From positions 1-33,016 of the forward strand of contig JAUIKE010000091.1 in NCBI GenBank assembly GCA_030430845.1: a stretch of DNA of 33,016 nucleotides. Reading direction: 5' to 3'. The position numbers were made by a program, and so were the translations under genes. Every line of letters starts with the position of its first letter. The first letter of the stretch is position 1. Below, piece after piece: positions 23,972-31,091 of the stretch. The DNA comes from Bacteroidia bacterium (GTDB lineage Bacteria; Bacteroidota; Bacteroidia; Chitinophagales; Saprospiraceae). Under the pieces are notes generated by a model. That model saw only the letters and a program-made list of their open reading frames with translations. It was not told the origin of the DNA and searched no databases.

Positions 23972-25027
23972 ATGAAAACCATCAGCCCGCAAACGAAACG
24001 GTTCGTATTGCCGATCCTTTTTTTCATTTCGGTTCCCCTATTCCTTCTATCTCAGGAGCAGAAGGAAGTCCCCAAAACTAAGAAAACCAGTATTTTCGAG
24101 CTTTTCCTCTCCGATGACTATACGGAATTAAATATGACATTCGACTTCAAAAAATTGGACGAGCTGAAAAAAACTGACGAGTACATGCCCGCGAGTTTGG
24201 AGCTAGATGTTCCTCATAATGCGGTCAGAAACTGGGACATCGAAATAAAAGCCAGAGGCAGATATCGTCGCCGGATCTGTGATTTCCCTCCTATAAAATT
24301 AAAGTTTGACAAAAATGACCTGGCGGAAGGCGGTTATAAAAAGGATAATGACATGAAGCTGGTCACTCACTGTATAGATGATTACTCAGGTAAGGAAAAC
24401 GTTTTGAGGGAATTTTTAACCTATAAATTATACGAAATCTACAGCGACCGATATTTCCGCACGCAACTCTTGAAAGTGAACTACTTTGACAGTGAAAGTA
24501 AGAAAAAGATGAAAGGAATCGGCATCCTGATAGAGGACAATGAGACGGTAGAAAGGAGATTAAATGGAAAAGTTTGTGATGAATGCTATTCAATAGCTCA
24601 TGACTCTTTCTACGTAGACAATTTGCATATCACAGCTTTGTTCCAGTATATGATCGGTAATGCGGATTGGTCCATGGCGATGGTCAGGAATGTTGAGATG
24701 ATGAAGGGCGAAGAACAAGACAAGTACTTCATGGTCCCTTACGATTTCGACTTTTCAGGCCTTGTTAATGCCAGTTATGCTGTACCCAATACGAATTACA
24801 ACCAAACCTCCATTCGCGACCGCATTTACCTCGCACCCTGCGAAAACATCAATGAGCTGAAACCATATGTTGAATATTTCAAATCAAAAAAGGATGAGGT
24901 ACTTGAGTATATTAAAAACTTCAAAGAATTATCTGCCTTTTCCAGAAGAGACATTACGGGGTATATCAATAGCTTTTATGATAGCTTAGAGGATGAGAGT
25001 TTTTACTCAGGCCTTCTTAAAAATTAA
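23972..25027 (+). CDS. CotH-like secreted protein, second of a tandem pair
   Basis: This 351-residue paralogue of the preceding gene has a signal peptide (FVLPILFFISVPLFLLS). It shares the same series of motifs: KARGRYRRRICDFPPIKLKF (93-112), KLVTHC (129-134), VLREFLTYKL (144-153), GIGILIEDNE (182-191), CDEC (202-205), FQYMIGNADWS (224-234) and VPYDFDFSGLVNASY (255-269). The N-terminal parts before the first motif differ, so the duplication is old. It converges on the M28 peptidase gene and shares a 20-bp hairpin with it. The same caution about kinase function applies. Confidence 0.65.
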   Translation: MKTISPQTKRFVLPILFFISVPLFLLSQEQKEVPKTKKTSIFELFLSDDYTELNMTFDFKKLDELKKTDEYMPASLELDVPHNAVRNWDIEIKARGRYRRRICDFPPIKLKFDKNDLAEGGYKKDNDMKLVTHCIDDYSGKENVLREFLTYKLYEIYSDRYFRTQLLKVNYFDSESKKKMKGIGILIEDNETVERRLNGKVCDECYSIAHDSFYVDNLHITALFQYMIGNADWSMAMVRNVEMMKGEEQDKYFMVPYDFDFSGLVNASYAVPNTNYNQTSIRDRIYLAPCENINELKPYVEYFKSKKDEVLEYIKNFKELSAFSRRDITGYINSFYDSLEDESFYSGLLKN

Positions 25028-25065
25028 AAAGGTTCAGGGGCAGCAGCCCCTGAACCTTTTTAATT
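25022..25065. terminator. Bidirectional 20-bp perfect hairpin between convergent genes
   Basis: Arms 25022-25041 and 25046-25065 are exact complements around the loop AGCA, with A5/T5 beside the GC-rich core. Both stop codons (25025-25027 and 25064-25066) lie inside the arms. Confidence 0.92.
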
Positions 25066-26665
25066 ATTCATCACTATTCTGATCAACCAATGGTTTTTCA
25101 TTTCGATTGGCCAATTCCCAGGCGGTAGCAAAAACCAGCTGAGCGCGCTTAGCCAACAGTCCGTAGTTGATTTTATCAGGCGTGTCAGTTGCCTTATGGT
25201 AATCGGCATGTGTCCCGTTAAAATAGAAGATCACAGGAATGTTATTCTTCGCAAAGTTATAATGGTCAGAACGATAGTAAAAACGGTTAGGATCATCTTT
25301 ATCATTGTACTTATAATCCATCTTCAATCCGGGAAGATATGTAGAGGATACCGACTCATGCACGGCATGCAAGGTTGAAGACAACATGGTAGAGCCGATG
25401 ATATACACATAATCGGGATTGCTTTCATGTTCTGGGTCTACCCGGCCGATCATGTCAATGTTAAGATTGGTGACGGTCTTGTCCAAAGGATAAATGGGGT
25501 TATCGGTATAATACCTGGAACCCAGCAAACCCTTTTCTTCTCCGGTAACAGCCAGGAACAAAATACTTCTTCTTGGGCGGATGCCGTCCTTCGCTGCACT
25601 GGCAAATGCATTGACCACTTCTAACAGACCAACTGTTCCTGAGCCATCATCATCTGCCCCATTGTATACTTCTCCGCCATTGATCCCCACATGGTCATAA
25701 TGTGAAGAAACTACAATAATTTCATCTGCCTTGTCAGTACCTTTAAAAAAGCCAAGCACATTATCAGAAGTAATTTTTCGGCTGCTGTAATCTACTGCAA
25801 CATCAATTGTTGTGGTATACAATCCTCCCAGAGGCGCTCCTTTCTTATTTTTTTTCTCAATATTTTTGAGAAACTTGGCGGGATCTTCTCCGAACATTTT
25901 GGCCAGCGCTTCGGGAGAAGCGAGGAACTGAGGGAACCCTTGTCTTCCAGAGTTATTGCTCTCGCCATCTTCCATAGAAATGCGAGGCTTCGCTGCCATT
26001 CTGCCCCAGAAAGAGAAGCGAGTCTGAAATTCTTCTTCGGTCGGGTAGGTTACAACCACAAAGGCCGCCCCTTTATTTCTCAGTTCATTCACACGCGAGC
26101 GCATTCTTCCCAGGTCTTCAAACAGCGGCTTTCCATCCTTCCCGGCAGGTGTACCGTCTATCAGCACTACTCCTTTATCTTTTATATCCAGACCTTCAAA
26201 GTCATTGTATCCGTCTTTTTCAATGCCATATCCTAAGAATACCAGTTCTTTGGTACTTGGTTCAAGGCTAAAGGAACTACTGGGAACAAAATCCTGCTTA
26301 AAAGCGGCTTCATAATTGGCATTTCCCATTTTAGCATTTGTGACAGAGGAAGAACGAAAAGGAATGGTTTGGTAATAAGGGTTAGGACTATCTTTTACAG
26401 GGCCTTCTAAACCATTTTTCAGAAAATGCTTTGACACATAAGTAGCAGCCATCGCCTGGCCTTTGGTTCCGGTTTCCCTTCCCTCAAAGTCATCGGATGC
26501 CAGAATATACAGATGGTCTTTTAACTCCTCTGCGGTAATGGTTTTCATATATTTTTTCAAAACAGCGGCATCTGCCTCCAAATTTGCTTTTTGCGCCATG
26601 AGCTGAAAACTCATGAAACAGGGGAATAAGAGTAGCCAGCCTACCCTTTTTTGTAATAGATCCAT
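25064..26665 (-). CDS. Secreted M28-family metallopeptidase with PA-like insert
   Basis: This 533-residue protein has a signal peptide (WLLLFPCFMSFQLMA, then QKA). After an N-terminal segment and a PA-like region (about 125-285) comes the M28 aminopeptidase core with all expected residues. HYDHVG (322-327) supplies His322 as metal ligand and Asp324. GADDDGSG (336-343) supplies the bridging Asp338. TGEEKG (374-379) supplies the catalytic Glu376 and ligand Glu377. NIDMIGR (402-408) supplies Asp404, and HADYHKATDT (486-495) supplies the final His490. It should be a di-zinc exopeptidase releasing N-terminal residues from peptides in the periplasm or outside. It is monocistronic, with its own -7 element upstream. 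No T9SS sorting domain is visible at the C-terminus. Confidence 0.93.
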   Translation of the reverse strand: MDLLQKRVGWLLLFPCFMSFQLMAQKANLEADAAVLKKYMKTITAEELKDHLYILASDDFEGRETGTKGQAMAATYVSKHFLKNGLEGPVKDSPNPYYQTIPFRSSSVTNAKMGNANYEAAFKQDFVPSSSFSLEPSTKELVFLGYGIEKDGYNDFEGLDIKDKGVVLIDGTPAGKDGKPLFEDLGRMRSRVNELRNKGAAFVVVTYPTEEEFQTRFSFWGRMAAKPRISMEDGESNNSGRQGFPQFLASPEALAKMFGEDPAKFLKNIEKKNKKGAPLGGLYTTTIDVAVDYSSRKITSDNVLGFFKGTDKADEIIVVSSHYDHVGINGGEVYNGADDDGSGTVGLLEVVNAFASAAKDGIRPRRSILFLAVTGEEKGLLGSRYYTDNPIYPLDKTVTNLNIDMIGRVDPEHESNPDYVYIIGSTMLSSTLHAVHESVSSTYLPGLKMDYKYNDKDDPNRFYYRSDHYNFAKNNIPVIFYFNGTHADYHKATDTPDKINYGLLAKRAQLVFATAWELANRNEKPLVDQNSDE

Positions 26666-26736
26666 GTTTATTGTTTTAATTTAAAGGTAAAGAATCATTA
26701 ATGATATGGACTTGGGATGTTTTCAGAAAATGTTTC

Positions 26737-26744
26737 CAAAGATA
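26737..26744 (-). promoter_or_regulatory. -7 element upstream of the M28 peptidase gene
   Basis: The minus strand reads TATCTTTG, a full match to TAnnTTTG, and would give a leader of about 65 nt. A TTG is present only about 12 bp upstream, so the -33 element is uncertain. Confidence 0.4.
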
Positions 26745-26804
26745 AAAAGATATTTACAATATTTAAGTCATCATCTCTTTCCTGAAAACGCTCTTTTGAG
26801 CTCT

Positions 26805-27164
26805 TTACCCTATGTATTCTTTTCTTTCAACCAGCGTATAAAAGGGTTCTTCATGTACTAAATAGCCCTGATCGTAGCAAAAAAAATAAATGCTTCCCTT
26901 TTGAGTGATATATCGATTGGTGAAGTAATTAAAATTAAAACCAGCTTCAATCAATAGCGCTTTGTGGACTGTCTTCTTACCTTTCGGGTTGAGCCGTGCC
27001 AGGATATTCCGGTTCTTGCACAGAATTCGGTTAATCCGGCGCCTCAAATTGATATGATCTGCATTGATCCGGTTGTTGTAGCTACTCCTGCAATGATCGG
27101 AACAAAATTTTTTGTCGGATCGACCATTAAATTCATCCTGGCATTCTAGACAGTATCTTGACAT
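26805..27164 (-). CDS. Small zinc-ribbon protein
   Basis: From the ATG at 27164 the protein has 119 residues and starts directly with MSRYCLECQDEF. Starts at 27170 or 27200 add only 2 or 12 residues. The cysteines Cys5, Cys8, Cys21 and Cys25 (CLEC...KKFCSDHC) form a C-x2-C-x12-C-x3-C zinc-binding knuckle. A basic helical stretch (NLRRRINRILCKNRNILARL) follows, then a strand-rich end. It is probably a cytosolic, nucleic-acid-associated protein of unknown role, seen as a hypothetical protein in many Bacteroidota. It stands alone between the M28 and spermidine-synthase-like genes, with gaps of 139 and 144 bp. Confidence 0.75.
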   Translation of the reverse strand: MSRYCLECQDEFNGRSDKKFCSDHCRSSYNNRINADHINLRRRINRILCKNRNILARLNPKGKKTVHKALLIEAGFNFNYFTNRYITQKGSIYFFCYDQGYLVHEEPFYTLVERKEYIG

Positions 27165-27308
27165 TACCATGCTAAGCTTTCGATTTTGAATTGAGATCAT
27201 TACCCTCTTTCCCTAAGTTACCGTAAGTATCGGATTCCATCAAGCGGGCGCTCGGAAATGATAGGTTTTGCAATAGTTTGCAAGGATTTGGAAAGCTAAT
27301 AAGAGGGT

Positions 27309-27971
27309 TTATTCATTCAATAACATCCAATTTCGGCCCACATCCATTTTTACGCCATTTGGGAAAACAGCTTTAAAGTCCGTATCAAAAAACTGCTGGC
27401 TTTTGAGTCGGTCTTGTGCATTCAGAGCTAAACGATTATATAACAACAAACCCTCCGGACGAAGCATGGCCTTTAAGTTATTCAGAAAGTCGATTGATTC
27501 AAATTGGGTGGGAATCGTGTCATCAAAAAAAATATCCATACAGATCATGTCAAAACTTTCCTCCGACTGACTGACAAAGGCCAGGGCATCGGCATGGATA
27601 ACTTCAATGGGAGCATGGAGGTGCTTCAAAACATATTTTTCGGCTAAATGAATAACCGCCTCATCAAATTCGACGATGGTATACTGAAACTCTCGTTTGA
27701 ATTTCTTTTCAAGCATGAGTGGTATACTGCCTAAACCCAGGCCAAGTATCAATACCTTTTCTCCCTTCCAGGAAGTAATGTTCAGTTTTTGAAAAGCCCT
27801 GAGGAAGTTGGAATATAATTCCCCATAAGAATAGATTGCATTAGGCGAAACCAGCTGATACTGCCCCTGGATATATAAAACCTGTAGCATTTCGTGCTCA
27901 TCGCTGGAAATAGTCTCAATCGGTACTTCCCAGAAGTAGCTCATCAATGTTTTCCACCATGCTTGCTTCAT
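27309..27971 (-). CDS. Spermidine-synthase-like methyltransferase-fold protein
   Basis: This 220-residue cytosolic protein has the Rossmann fold of the spermidine synthase/SAM methyltransferase superfamily: motif I VLILGLGLGSIPL (73-85), the acidic end of strand 2 at VEFDEAV (100-106, Glu101), EVIHADALAF (123-132, Asp128) and MDIFFDD (145-151, corresponding to the catalytic loop). It lacks most of the N-terminal beta-strand domain of true SpeE, which is normally about 280 residues or longer, and the canonical polyamine-binding loop is altered. Polyamine synthesis is therefore not assured. It begins 24 bp after the GlmU-like gene and is probably cotranscribed with it. Confidence 0.78.
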   Translation of the reverse strand: MKQAWWKTLMSYFWEVPIETISSDEHEMLQVLYIQGQYQLVSPNAIYSYGELYSNFLRAFQKLNITSWKGEKVLILGLGLGSIPLMLEKKFKREFQYTIVEFDEAVIHLAEKYVLKHLHAPIEVIHADALAFVSQSEESFDMICMDIFFDDTIPTQFESIDFLNNLKAMLRPEGLLLYNRLALNAQDRLKSQQFFDTDFKAVFPNGVKMDVGRNWMLLNE

Positions 27972-27995
27972 AGGCTAAACATTCATTTCAACCAG

Positions 27996-29204
27996 CTAGG
28001 TCTCCCACCTTCTGAACTTCGCTGTATCTTCAAATACACGAAGCAAGATGAGTCGGTCCTGTACAGAGAAGGCCTGTTTTCTTCTCTGCATCACCAATTC
28101 GGCGGTTTCGAAGGCCTTGTCTGATCGATGGGTCATAAAGCCATTAGCGGTGCTCCAGCTAAAAGAAGGAATAAAATTACGAGGATAGCCCACTCCATGG
28201 ATATTGCAGCCTACTCCTATCACGGTTCCGGTATTAATCATCACATTAATTCCCGTTTTTGAATAATCACCCATAATTAAGCCACAAAACTGAAGGCCGG
28301 TGTCGATGAATTTTTCCTTTAAATAGCTGTAGGCTTTAACCTGAGAATAATTATTTTTTAAATTAGAAATATTCGTATCAGCTCCCAAATTACACCATTC
28401 TCCCAACACAGAATCGCCCAGATATCCATCATGTCCTTTATTCGAGAAAGCCTGTAGGACAGAGTTGTTAATCTCGCCTCCTCCTTTGCACCACGGTCCG
28501 AGGGTCGTTGCTCCGTATACTCTTGCTCCCATTTTTAAAATGGACTGTTCACAGAGTGCTAAGGGGCCTCTGATCATACATCCCTCCATGATTTCTGCAT
28601 TCTTGCCAACATAGATAGGCCCCTTGCTCGCATTTAGGGTGGCACACTCCACCTTGGCCCCTTCCTCAAGAAAGATGGCTCCCTCTCCTACCACTCGATT
28701 GGATTTACTAAGAGGCTGGGACTTTCTACCTTTAGTGAGCAGTTCAAAGTCAGCTTGGATAGCCTCGCCGTTAATTCTAAAAATATCCCAGGGATAATCA
28801 ATTTTTAAATATTCGGTTCCTTCCAGATCAAGCCCACTCAATTCATGGATTTCTTCATCATTGATCAGCTTTTCGAATTGGCGTTCATCGAGCTTAGCTA
28901 CTACCAACTCATCTCCGCGTAGGTAGGCCTGATTAAACTCCATATAGCGAATGAGAGAACAAAGCTGCTCGGATGGTAGTACGGAGCCGTTGATCACATA
29001 GTTCTCATCACCATAATCGATGGGATATTTCTCCGCCAGATAATCTTGTGTGATGTACGAAAAAGTATAGCCTTCGCCCAGCCACTTTTCCCATTTCTCA
29101 CGAATAGTTAATATGCCGACCCGAAGTTCACAAACCGGCCGTGTGTAGGTGAGCGGTAAAAGCTGATCTCTCACTTCATTATCGAAGAGGATAACATTTG
29201 CCAT
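27996..29204 (-). CDS. GlmU-like bifunctional UDP-GlcNAc diphosphorylase/acetyltransferase, Bacteroidota type
   Basis: This 402-residue protein starts with NVILFDNEVRDQLLPLTYTR, characteristic of the alternative GlmU family of Bacteroidota (TIGR03991 type), whose members replace classical GlmU in making UDP-N-acetylglucosamine for peptidoglycan. The N-terminal half (about 1-180) is a diverged nucleotidyltransferase-like domain. The C-terminal half (about 190-370) has the repeating hexapeptide pattern of a left-handed beta helix (for example GAIFLEEGAKVECATLNASKG and INTGTVIGVGCNIHGVG), which carries acyltransferase activity. It lies downstream of ribosomal protein L31 on the same strand, behind a terminator hairpin and its own -7 element, and in front of the spermidine-synthase-like gene. 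Confidence 0.88.
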   Translation of the reverse strand: MANVILFDNEVRDQLLPLTYTRPVCELRVGILTIREKWEKWLGEGYTFSYITQDYLAEKYPIDYGDENYVINGSVLPSEQLCSLIRYMEFNQAYLRGDELVVAKLDERQFEKLINDEEIHELSGLDLEGTEYLKIDYPWDIFRINGEAIQADFELLTKGRKSQPLSKSNRVVGEGAIFLEEGAKVECATLNASKGPIYVGKNAEIMEGCMIRGPLALCEQSILKMGARVYGATTLGPWCKGGGEINNSVLQAFSNKGHDGYLGDSVLGEWCNLGADTNISNLKNNYSQVKAYSYLKEKFIDTGLQFCGLIMGDYSKTGINVMINTGTVIGVGCNIHGVGYPRNFIPSFSWSTANGFMTHRSDKAFETAELVMQRRKQAFSVQDRLILLRVFEDTAKFRRWET

Positions 29205-29246
29205 TTATTCTGGAACATTTATTTTCGAAAAATACAATTTTACCAA

Positions 29247-29254
29247 CAAATATA
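29247..29254 (-). promoter_or_regulatory. -7 element upstream of the GlmU-like gene
   Basis: The minus strand reads TATATTTG, a full match to TAnnTTTG, placed between the L31 terminator and the ATG at 29204 (leader about 35-40 nt). No TTG lies 19 bp upstream. Confidence 0.4.
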
Positions 29255-29263
29255 TAGTCAAAA

Positions 29264-29289
29264 GCCCTTACTCTGTACAGAATAAGGGC
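29264..29289 (-). terminator. Intrinsic terminator after the L31 gene
   Basis: On the minus strand an 11-bp stem with one G-U pair (29279-29289 with 29264-29274) closes a GTAC loop and is followed by a short U4 run. It starts 29 bp after the L31 stop. Confidence 0.6.
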
Positions 29290-29317
29290 CCTTTTTACAG
29301 CAAAAAAAAGAATGAAT

Positions 29318-29602
29318 CTATTTTTCTTCTTCCGTCGCTGTTTCTTTCTTCTTATTGAACTTAGCAAACTTGCGGTTGAACTTGTCAATACGTCCGGCTG
29401 TATCCACAAACTTCATCTTACCGGTGAAGAATGGATGTGAAAAACTGGAGATTTCCAGCTTCACTAATGGGTACTCTTTGCCGTCTTCCCAAACAATGGT
29501 GTCCTTTGTTGGTGCGCAAGAACGCGTAATGAATGCCTTATCCGCGGAAAAATCCTTGAATACGACCATTCTATAATCATCTGGATGGATATCTTTTTTC
29601 AT
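29318..29602 (-). CDS. rpmE2: Ribosomal protein L31 type B
   Basis: This 94-residue protein starts MKKDIHPDDYRMVVFKD and contains the L31 signatures WEDGKEYPLVKLEISS and SHPFFTGKMKF followed by AGRIDKFNRKF. It lacks the CxxC zinc pairs of type A L31 and is therefore the type B (C-minus) form. L31 sits at the bridge between the ribosomal subunits. A basic then acidic tail (KFNKKKETATEEEK) is longer than average. A strong consensus promoter lies 30-59 bp upstream and a terminator follows, so it is transcribed as a single gene. Confidence 0.96.
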   Translation of the reverse strand: MKKDIHPDDYRMVVFKDFSADKAFITRSCAPTKDTIVWEDGKEYPLVKLEISSFSHPFFTGKMKFVDTAGRIDKFNRKFAKFNKKKETATEEEK

Positions 29603-29631
29603 CTTCTTAAACCTTTTCTTTTTACGGACTG

Positions 29632-29661
29632 CAAAGATAAGATATTTTTTGAAGTTTTCAA
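29632..29661 (-). promoter_or_regulatory. Consensus Bacteroidota promoter of the L31 gene
   Basis: On the minus strand TTG (29659-29661), a 19-bp spacer and TATCTTTG (29632-29639) fit the TTG-N19-TAnnTTTG consensus exactly. Transcription would start about 20-25 bp before the ATG at 29602. It is the best promoter match in the window. Confidence 0.75.
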
Positions 29662-29783
29662 GGATATCATTGAGCTAGTTTTTTTTGTCCCATGTTTTAC
29701 TATCTACCTTCTACCAACAAGTTGCTTAAAATATCTAATTTTATGCCCTTAGAAAACAAACCAACTAATAAACTACCCAATTA

Positions 29784-30284
29784 ATGAGTATCCCTACCGG
29801 CTTCAAAAAAAGTGCCGCTATGGTCGTGCTGCGACACAAAGAACAACTTTTACTACTGAAAAGAGCAAATCCTCCTCATCCCGGGAAATTCCTGCCCGTG
29901 GGTGGCAAGCTGGAACCGTTCGAGGATCCTTACTCCGCCGCGCTGCGAGAAACAGAAGAAGAAACCGGTATTCGACTCGACGCCCTCACCTTTTCCGGTA
30001 TCCTGATCGAAACCTCTCCTTTTGCCTACAACTGGCAAAGTTCCATCTATATTGCCGACATTGACTATCGCCTTCCTCCTCCCTGCGATGAAGGTGACTT
30101 GGTGTGGATCCCCTATCAGGATGTTTTCACTATTCCAACTCCCGAAACTGACCGGCACATCTACCTTTATATTATGCAAAACAAGCCTTTCGTTTTTAAT
30201 GCCATCTACGATGATCAGATGACTTTGACTAGAATGACCGAGGAAATTGAAGGGAAAATTGTCCATGGTCAACAAGCTAATTAA
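29784..30284 (+). CDS. NUDIX hydrolase
   Basis: This 166-residue cytosolic protein carries a complete NUDIX box (G41-x5-E47-x7-R55-E56-T-E-E59-E60-T-G62-I63), which binds the metal and hydrolyses nucleoside diphosphate-linked substrates. The segment AAMVVLRHKEQLLLLKRA before the box matches the usual first strands, and LPVGGKLEPFED is MutT-like. 8-oxo-dGTP or a related oxidised nucleotide is a plausible substrate but is not proven. The last five codons and the stop are part of a 24-bp perfect hairpin. Confidence 0.9.
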   Translation: MSIPTGFKKSAAMVVLRHKEQLLLLKRANPPHPGKFLPVGGKLEPFEDPYSAALRETEEETGIRLDALTFSGILIETSPFAYNWQSSIYIADIDYRLPPPCDEGDLVWIPYQDVFTIPTPETDRHIYLYIMQNKPFVFNAIYDDQMTLTRMTEEIEGKIVHGQQAN

Positions 30285-30319
30285 ATAGGCCAGTTGGCCT
30301 ATTTAATTAGCTTGTTGAC
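30268..30319. terminator. 24-bp perfect hairpin overlapping the end of the NUDIX gene
   Basis: Arms 30268-30291 and 30296-30319 are exact complements around the loop AGTT. The left arm contains the last five codons and the stop (30282-30284) of the NUDIX gene. No U-run follows, so termination may depend on stem length. Confidence 0.8.
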
Positions 30320-30481
30320 TGCTTATGCAACCTATTTCGTTTCTTTTGCACCAAGGTATCCAAAAGCTACGCAAGCTTAGATCTGTTTTGTCATCCAAAG
30401 AACAAAGATGATGAAGTAAAGTGGAAAAATCCTCTGGCAACTCCACTCTAATTTCAAAACAAGGTCAAAAAAAACGATCCA

Positions 30482-31039
30482 TTGGATACCAAAAACAAAA
30501 AACTTTTAGAAGCCTGCAAAAAAGGGAACCGTCAAGCCCAGCGTCAACTGTATGACCAGTACAAGGGGAAAATGTTTGTTCTCTGTCAGCGCTTTGCCAA
30601 TAGTCGGGAAGAGGCCGAAGACCTCCTGCAAGAAGGGTTTATTAAGGTTTTTCAGTGCCTTGATCAATACCGTGAGGAAGGTCCGCTGGGTGCCTGGGTG
30701 CGAAAGGTGATTTTGAACGTAGCTTTGCAATATATCCGAAAACAGCGCAACAAATTTGTTTCACTGGAGGAAGATCAAATGGAATATTTTTTACACCAAC
30801 AAGAAGCGGAACCTAATGAAGGGAACAATGCTCAGGATCTGATAAAATTATTACAGCGGTTACCTCCCGGCTTCCGGACCGTACTGAACCTTTATGTACT
30901 TGAGGGGTATACCCATCAGCAAATTGCAAGAGAATTAAATATTTCGGTGGGTACTTCTAAATCCCAGCTAAACCGCGCCAAAGCCTATTATAGAAAGTTG
31001 CTGGAAGACAATTTAATGAAATCCAACCTAATTAAGTGA
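30482..31039 (+). CDS. ECF-type RNA polymerase sigma factor
   Basis: This 185-residue protein begins at a TTG at 30482. The frame has a stop at 30449-30451 and no ATG or GTG before the conserved region, so TTG is the only reasonable start. Region 2 spans about 8-90 (LLEACKKGNRQAQRQLYDQY, then DLLQEGFIKVFQCLDQY and WVRKVILNVALQYIRK). Region 4 spans about 120-172 (LPPGFRTVLNLYVLEGYTHQQIARELNISVGTSKSQLNRAK, read here as two motifs), with the helix-turn-helix for the -35 element. It directs RNA polymerase to a set of promoters in response to an envelope signal. The next gene, starting 52 bp later, is its probable anti-sigma partner. Confidence 0.92.
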   Translation: MDTKNKKLLEACKKGNRQAQRQLYDQYKGKMFVLCQRFANSREEAEDLLQEGFIKVFQCLDQYREEGPLGAWVRKVILNVALQYIRKQRNKFVSLEEDQMEYFLHQQEAEPNEGNNAQDLIKLLQRLPPGFRTVLNLYVLEGYTHQQIARELNISVGTSKSQLNRAKAYYRKLLEDNLMKSNLIK

Positions 31040-31091
31040 ATGCAAGTCATTGCATTCATTTGATAAGGCCCTAAAAGACAATAAGCTGATT

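Noticed and set aside
27268..27283. TTGCAA-TAGT-TTGCAA repeat
   Set aside because: Two short self-complementary hexamers. It is likely to occur by chance and is not linked to a promoter.
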